DNA of 50,392 nt. It comes from Ardenticatenaceae bacterium. Its GTDB lineage: Bacteria; Chloroflexota; Anaerolineae; Ardenticatenales; Ardenticatenaceae. The DNA is taken from assembly GCA_026989095.1 (NCBI GenBank), contig JALSKA010000202.1, positions 1 to 50,392 of the forward strand. The letters are read 5' to 3'. Position 1 is the first letter of the stretch, and each line of letters starts with the position of its first letter. The notes under the pieces were generated by a model, which had not been told where the DNA came from, did no database searches, and saw nothing but the letters and a program-made list of their open reading frames with translations. The translations under genes were made by a program, and so were the position numbers. Positions 1-7,521 of the stretch are shown here, one piece after another.

Positions 1-2
1 TT

Positions 3-635
3 GCCCAAGCGCCCCGGTACACGCCCACGCCAACGAAGACACCCAAGCCCACCTTCACGCCCACCCCAGAGGCCACGGCCACGCCCGTGCCCACGGCCAC
101 GCCCGAGGCATCGCCCACGCCAGTGCCCACCGACACGCCGGAGGCGTCGCCCACGCCTGAGCCCACCGACACGCCGGTGCCCACCAACACACCGCGGCCC
201 AGGCCCAGGCCCACATCGCCGCCGCCACCCCCTCCCACGCCCACGCCGGCGCCGCCACCGCCCACGCCCAAGCCCGCCACGCCCTACACGGGCCGAGTCG
301 TTCAGACGTTCACCAACTGCGGCCTCACCCAGGTCTTCGGCGTGGTGCTGGACCGCAACGGGAACCCCAAGCCGGGCGTGACCATCCGGGGCTGGTGGGA
401 GGGCCGTGAGGCACCACCCCTCACCACCGTGGCCGGCCAGTACGTGCGCCCGGAGACCAACGAGGCCGGCTGGGACTTCACCGTCAACAACGTGCCCGTG
501 GGCCTCGTCTTCTACGTCGAAGTCTACCGCCAGGAAGACGGTGCCCGTCTCTCCAACACGGTCAAAATCGTCACCGTGGGCTCGTGCAACCCGGGTGACG
601 TGAACGTGGCCAAAGTGATCTTTCAGGAGAACTGA
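3..635 (+). CDS. Thr-Pro-rich secreted protein with C-terminal cysteine-framed beta domain (5' truncated by window edge)
   Basis: The reading frame is open from the first bases of the window, so the N-terminus (signal peptide and any upstream domain) is missing. The first ~95 residues visible are a low-complexity linker rich in Thr, Pro, Ala and Glu, the kind found in exported Chloroflexota proteins. A domain of about 105 residues follows (nt 312-632). It opens with Asn-Cys-Gly (Cys codon 318-320) and has a second Cys near its end (585-587), so a disulphide is possible. The pattern of short Gly-rich turns and beta strands resembles carboxypeptidase-regulatory-like/Cna-B domains. The same domain recurs in the genes at 30285 and 31827. 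The function is unknown; a surface or adhesive role is an inference. A strong hairpin follows the stop codon. Confidence 0.7.
   Translation, partial: AQAPRYTPTPTKTPKPTFTPTPEATATPVPTATPEASPTPVPTDTPEASPTPEPTDTPVPTNTPRPRPRPTSPPPPPPTPTPAPPPPTPKPATPYTGRVVQTFTNCGLTQVFGVVLDRNGNPKPGVTIRGWWEGREAPPLTTVAGQYVRPETNEAGWDFTVNNVPVGLVFYVEVYRQEDGARLSNTVKIVTVGSCNPGDVNVAKVIFQEN
111..182 (+). repeat. 36-nt tandem repeat inside the Thr-Pro linker
   Basis: Two adjacent 36-nt units (111-146 and 147-182) differ at only a few positions and encode a 12-residue SPTPxPTDTPxx motif. Shorter imperfect copies continue on both sides. This is in-frame coding repeat expansion of a linker, not a mobile element. Confidence 0.7.
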
Positions 636-648
636 GGCCACACGTGAA

Positions 649-681
649 GCCAGGAGCAGGGTTTTTTGTCCTGCTCCTGGC
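649..681 (+). terminator. Strong hairpin after the first gene, T-run in the loop
   Basis: A perfect 12-bp stem (649-660 pairing with 670-681) closes a 9-nt loop containing six T residues. It lies 14 nt after the stop codon of the first gene. The T-run sits in the loop rather than after the stem, so it is not a textbook intrinsic terminator, but transcription end or RNA 3'-end protection is the likely role. It also argues that the next gene starts downstream of it, at 702. Confidence 0.6.
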
Positions 682-701
682 CCATGGCCCGGCCCTCCAA
701 G

Positions 702-3473
702 ATGCACACGTCAAGGAAGCCGGTTCTCGTCTCTATAGTCGTGGCCGCGCTCTCGTTGCGCCTGCTCTTCTTGGACGCCCAGCCCCTTTGGTGGGACGAG
801 GGGTACTCCGTCTACTTCTCAACCGAACCGCTGGGCAGGCTGATCGCGCTCACCTCCTTCGACATCCACCCCCCCCTCTACTACGTGTTCCTGAAGGCGT
901 GGTTCGCCCTCGTGGGCGTGAGCCCCGTGCGGGCCCGTCTGCTGAGCGTGCTCCTGGGCGTGCTGGCCGTGCGCCTGATGTGGTCCGTGGCTCACCGGCT
1001 GAGCCCGCGGCCCGTGGCTGTGGTGGCCACGGTGTTGCTGGCCACCTCGCCATTGCACATCTACTACTCCCAGGAAGTGCGCATGTACGCCCTCCTCACC
1101 CTGCTGGCCTTGGCCGGCGTGAACGCCCTGTTGGAAGCGTGTCAGACGGGCCGGCGCCGGCAGTGGGCTTGGCTCGTGGTGCTCGCCACGGCGACCATGC
1201 TGACCCAATACTACGGGGCCTTCGTGGTGGTGGCGTTGGCCCTCACCTGGTGGTGGCTGCGCCGCTCAGCGACCGACACCTTCCCCCACGCGCCCGCGCC
1301 CAAGGCAGCCGCGCGGTGGGCCATAGCCCTGGGCGCCCTCTACGCCCCTTGGGCCATCTACGCCGGCCCTCGCCTGTACGAGTACGTGGTGGGCAAGGTG
1401 GCCGTCGAGGCCGACCGGCCGCTCAGCGCGGGCGTCTTCGCCCTGCGCCACGCCGTTGCCTTCAGCGTGGGACACCTGATGCCCCAGCAGGCCCCGTTGG
1501 CCGCGTGGGCGCTTCTCTTCGTGGTCCTGGCCCTCGTGGGCACCTGGCACGGGTGGCGGAGAGCGCGCTGGCAGACCGGCGTGCTCCTCCTCTGGCTCGC
1601 CGTGCCGGCGGCGGGCACATTCCTGGTGAACCTGGTCGCCCCCTTCACCGACCCGCGCATCGAACGCCAGCTAATCGCCGCATTGCCCCCCTTCCTCCTC
1701 CTCGTCGCCTGGGGCGTGGAGGCCATCCGACGGTTGCCCCTCACCAGGGTGACGCAGTGGCACCGGCTTTCCCGGTGGGGCGGGATTCCGGCAGCCTTCA
1801 CGGTGAGCCTTCTCCTGCTCGTGGCCAACGCCCTGAGCTTGGCCGGCTTCTACACGATTCCCCGCTACCCCGAGGACGACTACCGCCCCCTCCTGGCCCA
1901 CGTGGCTGCCGTTCAGGGGCCCCAGGATGCGTGGCTGGCCGTCTACCCGTGGCAAATCGGCTACCTGCGCGCCTACCTGCCCAAGCGACGCCCGGCCGAG
2001 GTGACCGTGCCCCTCGACTGGGCCGAGGACGCAGAGGCCCGCCGGGCTGGTGTGCGCGCCCTCTACGCCCGCTTCCGCCGCCTCTGGTTCCCCGCCTTCC
2101 AAGTCAAGGGGCGTGTGCTCGAGGAGCGCCTGGCAGCCACCTTGCGGCAGGAGGGCGTCCCGGTCTGGGACGAGTGGTACGGCACCACGAGGCTGTGGCT
2201 CACAGCCCGCGCCGACGTGGACGCCGAGAGCGAGCCGTTGGTCTCCTTTTCCGGCGGGGGAACCCTGCGCCGGGTGGCCTACCGTGCCTCACCGGTGCCA
2301 TCGGGCGTGGGCGTCGTGCCGGTGGTGCTCACGTGGGATGGGCCGACCGACAACCGGCGCCTGAATGTGCAGCTCGTGGGACCACAGGGAACCGTGTGGG
2401 GCGAATTCGACGCCCCCTTGGAAGCACCGGAGACGCGGGCCGGCGTGCCCGTGGAGCCGGGCACGCCCCCGCTGCGCTACACGCTGCGCCTCACCCTCTA
2501 CCGGGCCGACACGGGCCGGCCATACGATGTGCTGGACGAGGCAGGCAACCCGGTCGCCCCCTCCTATTCCCTCGGCGAGCTGACCGTGACCCGCCCGCCC
2601 GAGCCTCTGCCGCCAGCAGCGCTGCCCATACAGCGCCCCGTTGCTCTGAGCTTCGGAGATGAGGTGCGCCTGTTGGGGGCCAGTCTCGTCACCGACACCG
2701 TCCGGACGGGCGACGTGCTGCCGGTTACCCTCTTCTGGCAGGCGTTGAGGGATGTTCAAGGAGAGTACCTGGTCATTCTCCAGGCCATCGATGAGGTGGA
2801 AGGGGAAATCCAGGGAGCGCGTGAGGCTGTGCCGGTCATGAACACCTTTCCCACCTCGATGTGGCAGCAGGGCGAGATCGTTCGTGACCCTCACCCCTTG
2901 GTCATTGACGCCACGGCACCCCCCGGCCGCTACCGCCTCATCGCCGGCCTGTACGACCCCGTTGCGGGGGAGCGGCTGCGCACACGCCGGGGTGCCGACC
3001 ACGCCGTGGTGGGAACCTTCACGGTGGAACCAAGGCCCCACCTCTTCGAGCCGCCGCCGGTGGCCCAGCCGTTGGAAGTGAGCTTCGGCCAGATCGCCCT
3101 TCTCACAGGGGTCACGCTCACGTGGCCGGGCCCCGCAGGCGAGGTGCGCGCCGGGGAGACTGTTGAGATCACCCTCGTCTGGCAACCACAAACCACGCCT
3201 GAAGGGCCCGTGCGCACCTTTGTCCAGCTCCTGGGGCCGGACAACGTGCTCGTGGCCAACAGCGACCACGTGCCCGGCCAAATGCCGGCCACGGCTTGGG
3301 TGCCGGGCGAATACATCGTGGACCCCCACGCGCTCACAGTGCCCCAGGAGGCGCCGCCGGGCACGTACCGGCTCATCGCGGGCATCTACGACGCTTCTAG
3401 CGGCCAGCGCTTCCTCACGGCCGAGGGCACGGACGTGGTCGAGCTGGCAACGGTGGACATCACCCGGCCGTGA
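702..3473 (+). CDS. GT39/PMT-like membrane glycosyltransferase with C-terminal tandem beta domains
   Basis: This is an integral-membrane GT-C glycosyltransferase-like protein of 923 aa. The first half is multi-spanning, and its first extracytoplasmic loop carries a Trp-Trp-Asp-Glu motif (D32/E33), the acidic pair typical of the dolichyl-phosphate-mannose mannosyltransferase superfamily that uses polyprenyl-phosphate sugars. From about residue 500 the protein is soluble and contains at least two clear ~120-residue beta-rich repeats plus a weaker first copy. The clear repeats share motifs such as 'W..GE.V.DPH.L' and 'PPG.YRLIAG.YD'. The start at 702 was chosen because in-frame starts at 666 and 684 overlap or abut the hairpin; no strong ribosome-binding site decides it. 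The stop overlaps the convergent pgeF by 14 nt. The substrate is unknown. Confidence 0.75.
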   Translation: MHTSRKPVLVSIVVAALSLRLLFLDAQPLWWDEGYSVYFSTEPLGRLIALTSFDIHPPLYYVFLKAWFALVGVSPVRARLLSVLLGVLAVRLMWSVAHRLSPRPVAVVATVLLATSPLHIYYSQEVRMYALLTLLALAGVNALLEACQTGRRRQWAWLVVLATATMLTQYYGAFVVVALALTWWWLRRSATDTFPHAPAPKAAARWAIALGALYAPWAIYAGPRLYEYVVGKVAVEADRPLSAGVFALRHAVAFSVGHLMPQQAPLAAWALLFVVLALVGTWHGWRRARWQTGVLLLWLAVPAAGTFLVNLVAPFTDPRIERQLIAALPPFLLLVAWGVEAIRRLPLTRVTQWHRLSRWGGIPAAFTVSLLLLVANALSLAGFYTIPRYPEDDYRPLLAHVAAVQGPQDAWLAVYPWQIGYLRAYLPKRRPAEVTVPLDWAEDAEARRAGVRALYARFRRLWFPAFQVKGRVLEERLAATLRQEGVPVWDEWYGTTRLWLTARADVDAESEPLVSFSGGGTLRRVAYRASPVPSGVGVVPVVLTWDGPTDNRRLNVQLVGPQGTVWGEFDAPLEAPETRAGVPVEPGTPPLRYTLRLTLYRADTGRPYDVLDEAGNPVAPSYSLGELTVTRPPEPLPPAALPIQRPVALSFGDEVRLLGASLVTDTVRTGDVLPVTLFWQALRDVQGEYLVILQAIDEVEGEIQGAREAVPVMNTFPTSMWQQGEIVRDPHPLVIDATAPPGRYRLIAGLYDPVAGERLRTRRGADHAVVGTFTVEPRPHLFEPPPVAQPLEVSFGQIALLTGVTLTWPGPAGEVRAGETVEITLVWQPQTTPEGPVRTFVQLLGPDNVLVANSDHVPGQMPATAWVPGEYIVDPHALTVPQEAPPGTYRLIAGIYDASSGQRFLTAEGTDVVELATVDITRP

Positions 3474-4317
3474 GCCCGGACTGCCCCGGCTCCAACGCGA
3501 CCAACACCCCCAGCCGGCCCGTCACCGGCTTCTCAGCCCGGTACGAGAAGAACTCGTCGGTGTGACAGGCCGTGCAGAGGTGGAGCGCCTCCACGTGGCG
3601 CACCCCGGCCCACCGGAGCACGTCGGCGTTGGCGGCCGTCAAGTTCAGGTGGACACGCCCCTCACCGTTGGGCACGAACCAGCGCATTCCTGCCGGCCAG
3701 CGGCCGGCTGCCCGTACCACATCCTCCCCCACTTCGTAACAACAGACGCCAATGGCCGGCCCCAACACGGCGATGAGGTGCTCGGGCCGCGTGCCCCAAG
3801 CCACCTCCATCGCGCGGACCAAGGCCAGGGCAATGCCCCCCAGCGCTCCCCGCCACCCCGCGTGGGCCAGGGCCACCGCGTGACGGGCCGGGTCGTAGAG
3901 CAGGATGGGCTGGCAGTCCGCGAAAGTCATGGCCAGCGTCAGGTGGAGCGTCGCCGTCGTCAGGCCGTCCGTGGCCGGCAGAACCCGGCCGGCATGGTGA
4001 TCGCCGACCACGGCCACCCGCGTGCCGTGAACCATGCGCACCCGCACTGCACGGCGCGGGTCCAAGCCCAGCGCGCGGTATGCTCGCCGGTGGTTCTCGG
4101 CCACTGCCGCCTCCTCGTCCCCCACGCTCAGGCTCAGGTTGAGCGTGTCGAACGGAGGGGCGCTCACCCCGCCGTGACGGGTGAAAAAGGCATGCCGCAC
4201 GCCGTGGCGCCACAAGGTCTCGGACCGGTAGAGGGGCACATGGCCGGCCAGCACACGCCGCACGTGGGCGGGCTTCGCGGACCGCAGAGCGTTTGCGCGC
4301 ACAGTTTCTCGTCTCAA
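3460..4317 (-). CDS. pgeF: PgeF / YfiH-type laccase-domain protein (peptidoglycan editing factor)
   Basis: The product (285 aa from the preferred start) matches the YfiH/DUF152 family. Members are described as multicopper polyphenol oxidases, purine-nucleoside phosphorylases and peptidoglycan-editing factors. Visible signature residues are MVHG, FADCQP, AHAGWRG and a C-terminal Cys-x2-Cys-His...FFSYR. These supply the His/Cys metal site and the active site. The frame can be read from a TTG at 4356, but a TTG at 4317 is preceded by an AGGAGAGG Shine-Dalgarno at good spacing and gives a more usual length. The gene is convergent with the glycosyltransferase and divergent from the gene at 4412. 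The family call is firm; the physiological substrate here is not known. Confidence 0.88.
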   Translation of the reverse strand: MRRETVRANALRSAKPAHVRRVLAGHVPLYRSETLWRHGVRHAFFTRHGGVSAPPFDTLNLSLSVGDEEAAVAENHRRAYRALGLDPRRAVRVRMVHGTRVAVVGDHHAGRVLPATDGLTTATLHLTLAMTFADCQPILLYDPARHAVALAHAGWRGALGGIALALVRAMEVAWGTRPEHLIAVLGPAIGVCCYEVGEDVVRAAGRWPAGMRWFVPNGEGRVHLNLTAANADVLRWAGVRHVEALHLCTACHTDEFFSYRAEKPVTGRLGVLVALEPGQSGLTAG

Positions 4318-4334
4318 GACGACACCCTCTCCTC

Positions 4335-4363
4335 TTGACAGACTCGTCCAGGCCAATTATGTT
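4335..4363 (+). promoter_or_regulatory. Sigma-70-type promoter for the 4412 gene
   Basis: TTGACA (4335-4340), a 17-nt spacer and TATGTT (4358-4363) lie 49 nt before the start codon at 4412. The reverse strand of the same interval carries a weaker match (TTGTGC, 17 nt, CATAAT) facing pgeF, so two divergent promoters may overlap here. Confidence 0.6.
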
Positions 4364-4411
4364 CTCGCCCAAGTCAAGGCACAACCTGACCGTATCCCGC
4401 GGAGGCAGGTC

Positions 4412-5152
4412 ATGAGTCTCCCCCCCGAAATCACCATCTTGAACGCAATAGGGCTTCTCCTCACGCTTGCCACCATCCCTACTTTCTTCCTCGTGCTCCG
4501 ACACCGCCTGAACCGCCGGCTCAACAAGTACGAGGATGCCGACGCTCTGCTCTCCAAGGTGCAACCTTGGCAGTGGGAGGCGCTCTCACACCTGTGGACC
4601 TGTCAGGAGTACATTTCAAAAGGGCACTACGGCTCGTTTCAATTGGCCGGCTGGATTGGGGCCCCCTTGGCGGCCCAGCAGCGCCCGTGGGTGGCCTTCA
4701 CCGTGCGCGGGCGCTTTCCCGACTACACATCGCTCCTCTTCGTGGGGGAAGGAAGAGCCCACACCACCGAACACACCGTCGAGTACTCGGCCACCTCGCC
4801 GGGAAACGTGGCCATAACGGTCAACGGCCAAGAGCTGGGACGCCTGCTCCCCGACGGACGCCTGCTGGACGCCCGTGGCCGCCCCATCGGCACTCAGGAG
4901 GCCGACGGCGGTCAGCTCTGCGCCGTAACCGTGAAGGGGCGCCTCATTGCTCGAGTGCGCTGTCCCGCGTCCATTCACGGCGATTCGTTGCGCACCCTTG
5001 TCCACACGGTTCAACACGCCAGGGGCAAATCCCTTCCACAGCTGGACGTGGCCCCTGCCCTGTCCTCCGAGGAGCGCACTTGGGTGCTGGCCTTGGCCGT
5101 CTGGAACGTGATGTTGGGACAAGCGTTCGGCGCGACTCGACATGAGGACTGA
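4412..5152 (+). CDS. Membrane-anchored protein of unknown function
   Basis: I do not recognise this 246-aa protein. Residues ~8-28 form one hydrophobic segment followed by a basic stretch (RHRLNRRLNK), which suggests an N-terminal membrane anchor with the bulk in the cytoplasm. The remainder is a mixed alpha/beta soluble region with no metal-binding cluster or P-loop. A good Shine-Dalgarno (GGAGG, 7 nt before ATG) and an upstream promoter support the start. It stands alone between pgeF (divergent) and the LysM gene (same strand, own promoter), so context says little about its job. Confidence 0.6.
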   Translation: MSLPPEITILNAIGLLLTLATIPTFFLVLRHRLNRRLNKYEDADALLSKVQPWQWEALSHLWTCQEYISKGHYGSFQLAGWIGAPLAAQQRPWVAFTVRGRFPDYTSLLFVGEGRAHTTEHTVEYSATSPGNVAITVNGQELGRLLPDGRLLDARGRPIGTQEADGGQLCAVTVKGRLIARVRCPASIHGDSLRTLVHTVQHARGKSLPQLDVAPALSSEERTWVLALAVWNVMLGQAFGATRHED

Positions 5153-5159
5153 ACACGAA

Positions 5160-5173
5160 CCCCTCAGGAGGGG
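5160..5173 (+). terminator. Short hairpin after the 4412 gene
   Basis: A 5-bp GC stem (CCCCT 5160-5164 with AGGGG 5169-5173) and a 4-nt loop begin 8 nt after the stop codon at 5152. There is no U-tract, so this is a weak terminator call. Confidence 0.25.
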
Positions 5174-5181
5174 CTCACACA

Positions 5182-5209
5182 TTGTCTTTTCGCGTCGAAC
5201 GTGTAGAAT
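5182..5209 (+). promoter_or_regulatory. Promoter for the LysM lipoprotein gene
   Basis: TTGTCT (5182-5187), a 16-nt spacer and TAGAAT (5204-5209) lie about 100 nt before the LysM start codon. The -10 matches the consensus in five of six positions. Confidence 0.5.
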
Positions 5210-5312
5210 TCAGGTGCTCCGGCCGACCCATGACGTTCACGCCCGCCGGCCCGGAGTCAACCCGTACTCCGGTCTCTACAACTTCACCAAACTCCCCCTG
5301 TCGAGGTGAAAC

Positions 5313-5633
5313 ATGCGAACTGCCGTCTATCTCCCGGCCATTTTCATCGTCCTCGTCGCCGTCTCGGCCTGCAGTCGCACTCCTCCCCCTGCACCAACCG
5401 CCCCCCCGGCCACCCCCATAGCCTCGCCCTCTCCCACGGCGACGGTTCCCCCATCGCCGTCGCCCACGCCCACGCCCGCCTACATCGTGCATGTGGTCCA
5501 GCCGGGCGAGACGCTCATTCGCATTGCCCGGCAATACGACACGACGGTGGAAGCCATCTTGGAGCTCAACCCGGAGATCACCGACCCCAACTTCATCCGG
5601 GAGGGACAAGAGATCAAAGTGCCACGCCGCTGA
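5313..5633 (+). CDS. Small LysM-domain lipoprotein
   Basis: The product is 106 aa. A short signal peptide ends in a lipobox (VSAC, Cys20), so the protein is probably lipid-anchored outside the membrane. A ~35-residue Pro/Thr/Ser linker follows, then one LysM module (~residues 58-105: YIVHVVQPGET...IARQY...NPEI...I.EGQEIKVP) that binds the N-acetylglucosamine-containing glycan of peptidoglycan. There is no catalytic domain, so it is likely a wall-binding structural or accessory protein. The GAGGTGA Shine-Dalgarno is well placed. The gene ends just before a bidirectional terminator shared with the convergent etfA. Confidence 0.85.
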   Translation: MRTAVYLPAIFIVLVAVSACSRTPPPAPTAPPATPIASPSPTATVPPSPSPTPTPAYIVHVVQPGETLIRIARQYDTTVEAILELNPEITDPNFIREGQEIKVPRR

Positions 5634-5650
5634 GAGAGACGCACAAACAA

Positions 5651-5679
5651 CGTGGGCCGGGAACGGTGCCCGGCCCACG
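5651..5679. terminator. Bidirectional hairpin between LysM gene and etfA
   Basis: A perfect 11-bp GC-rich stem (5651-5661 with 5669-5679) with a 7-nt loop sits between two convergent genes. The symmetry lets it act on both strands. No U-tract follows on either side. Confidence 0.6.
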
Positions 5680-5710
5680 CTGGCTGTAAGCCCGCAGGAG
5701 AGTGCCGTGA

Positions 5711-6706
5711 CTACAGCTCCTGATCCCGGTATTCCTTGATGGCCTTGATGAGCTCGGGCACCACCTTGAAGAGATCGCCCACAATGCCGTAGTCGGCGAG
5801 TTTGAAGATAGGCGCCTCCGGGTCCTTGTTGATGGCCACAATGTAGCGGCTGGTGCGCATCCCGGAGACGTGCTGAATGGCGCCGCTGATGCCGATGGCG
5901 ATGTAGAGCTGGGGCGAGACGGTCTTGCCCGTCTGGCCCACCTGTTCCTCGTAGGGGCGCCACCCGGCGTCCACCACCGCCCGCGTGGTGCCCACGGCCG
6001 CGCCCAGCAGGTCGGCCAACTCCTCGATGAGGTGGAAGTTCTCGGGCCCCTGAAGCCCCCGGCCGCCCGCGACGATGATGGACGCCTCGGTCAACTCAGG
6101 GCGGGTGCTCTCCTGGGCCTCGACGGCCAACACGTCGATGACATTCTCGGGCAGGTCGTCAACGTCCAGCTCCTCCACGTCGGCCTGCTCGTCCCCCTCC
6201 GCCGGGGCCGCGGCCCACGTGTTGGGGCGCACGGTGACTAGCACAGGCGGACGGGTGACCCGCACGGTGGCAATGGCCTGCCCCGAGAAGATGGGGCGCT
6301 TGATGATGAGCTCGCCGTCCTCAACGTCCAAGCCGGTGATGTCGCTGGCCAGGCCGGCGTTGACCTTGGCGGCCACACAGGGCGCCAGGTCACGCCCCAA
6401 GGGCGTCATGCCGAAGAGGACCAGCACGGGCTCCTCCTCCTCGATGAGCTGTTGGATCACCGCGGCGTAGGGCTCGGCCGCGTACTCCTCCAAGGCGGGG
6501 TGATTGGCCACGAAGAGCACGTCGGCGCCGCGGGCGCCCACATCTTCGGCCAGGGCGTCGGCGTCCAGGTCGTGTCCCATCACGAGGACGCCCACCTCGA
6601 CGTCCAACTCATCGGCCACGCTTCGGGCCGCCGTGAGCATTTCATAGGTGATCTTCTTGGGCCTGCCTGCTTGGTGTTCGGCCACGACAAGTGCCAAGTC
6701 GGCCAT
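5711..6706 (-). CDS. etfA: Electron transfer flavoprotein, alpha subunit
   Basis: EtfA pairs with EtfB to carry electrons from acyl-CoA dehydrogenases to the quinone pool through ETF:quinone oxidoreductase. The product is 331 aa, the usual length. The N-terminal nucleotide-binding-like domain (ALVVAEHQ...) is followed by the FAD-binding C-terminal domain, with the diagnostic segments VAGGRGLQGPENF, ELADLLGAAVGTTRAVVDAG, GQTGKTVSPQLYIAIGISGA and INKDPEAPIF..ADYGIVGD. An acidic inter-domain insert (~residues 160-185) is unusual but compatible with the family. The GGAGGA Shine-Dalgarno precedes the ATG. It lies 14 nt after etfB in the same operon. Confidence 0.95.
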   Translation of the reverse strand: MADLALVVAEHQAGRPKKITYEMLTAARSVADELDVEVGVLVMGHDLDADALAEDVGARGADVLFVANHPALEEYAAEPYAAVIQQLIEEEEPVLVLFGMTPLGRDLAPCVAAKVNAGLASDITGLDVEDGELIIKRPIFSGQAIATVRVTRPPVLVTVRPNTWAAAPAEGDEQADVEELDVDDLPENVIDVLAVEAQESTRPELTEASIIVAGGRGLQGPENFHLIEELADLLGAAVGTTRAVVDAGWRPYEEQVGQTGKTVSPQLYIAIGISGAIQHVSGMRTSRYIVAINKDPEAPIFKLADYGIVGDLFKVVPELIKAIKEYRDQEL

Positions 6707-6720
6707 GATCCTCCTCCGCG

Positions 6721-7503
6721 TCAGATGACTTTTGCTTCCTCGTGGAGCAGCCGCACGAGCTCTTTGGCCACGTCCTCCGGCTCGCCTTCCAAGATGCGTC
6801 CCGCCTTGCGGGCCGGCGGGCGTTCCACGCTGAGCACTTCGACAACGGGCTCCAACTCGTCACGGTCCACGCCCACGTCGTCGGCGTTCCAGACGGTGAG
6901 CGGCTTCTTCTTCGCCCCCATGATGCCCCGCAGGGTGGGGTATCGGGGCTCGTTGGGCCCCTGGGTCTGAGTGACCACGGCCGGCAGGGGCACGCGCACC
7001 CGGCGGTACCCGCCCTCGGCCTCCGCCTTGACCACGGCGTGGCCGTCGGCCACCTCTTCGACGGTGATGGCCGTGGAGACGTGGGGCAGGCCCAAGAACT
7101 CGGCCACCATGACGCCCGTCTGCCCTTCGTCGTTGTCCACGCCCTTGAACCCGGGCCAAATGAGGTCATACTCGCCGATCTTCTCGATGGCCGCGGCCAG
7201 GACGCGGGCGCGGCCCAAGGGGTCGAGTTGCTCGAAGGCGTCATCGAGCAGGTGGTAGGCCTCATGGGCGCCCATGGCCAACGCCTTGCGGATGGTCTCC
7301 TGGGCTGCTTCCGGCCCAATGGTCACGATGATGATCTTGCCCTCGCCCTGGCGCTCAATGAGGCGCAGGGCTTCCTCGATGGCATACTCGTCATAGGGGT
7401 TGATCACCCACGTCTCCACCTCGTCGAGGAGCACGCGGCCGTCCTTGACGGTCACTTGGATGGCGGTGTCCGGCACGCGCTTCATGGGAATAATGATGTT
7501 CAT
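6721..7503 (-). CDS. etfB: Electron transfer flavoprotein, beta subunit
   Basis: EtfB (260 aa) binds AMP and forms the heterodimer with EtfA. Visible family motifs are IPMKRVPDTA at the N-terminus, INPYDEYAIEEALRL, the signature VAEFLGLPHVSTA and PLPAVVTQTQGPNEPRYPTLRGIMGAKKK. The ATG at 7503 is preferred over a GTG at 7512 because the Shine-Dalgarno GGGAGGTG overlaps the GTG and lies at the right distance from the ATG. The acyl-CoA dehydrogenase gene ends 18 nt upstream and etfA follows 14 nt downstream, so the three genes form one transcription unit. Confidence 0.95.
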   Translation of the reverse strand: MNIIIPMKRVPDTAIQVTVKDGRVLLDEVETWVINPYDEYAIEEALRLIERQGEGKIIIVTIGPEAAQETIRKALAMGAHEAYHLLDDAFEQLDPLGRARVLAAAIEKIGEYDLIWPGFKGVDNDEGQTGVMVAEFLGLPHVSTAITVEEVADGHAVVKAEAEGGYRRVRVPLPAVVTQTQGPNEPRYPTLRGIMGAKKKPLTVWNADDVGVDRDELEPVVEVLSVERPPARKAGRILEGEPEDVAKELVRLLHEEAKVI

Positions 7504-7521
7504 TCTCGGCACCTCCCTGTA

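Noticed and set aside
111-182. Direct repeats as attachment sites or an insertion-sequence scar
   Set aside because: They are in phase with a Thr-Pro linker and vary in codon-neutral ways, as expected for coding repeats.
644-2662. Plus-strand 672-codon frame overlapping the GT39-like gene
   Set aside because: Out of phase with the motif-bearing frame; Pro/Arg/Gly-rich shadow.
7504-7512. GTG start for etfB at 7512
   Set aside because: The Shine-Dalgarno overlaps this codon; the ATG at 7503 has correct spacing and matches the family N-terminus.
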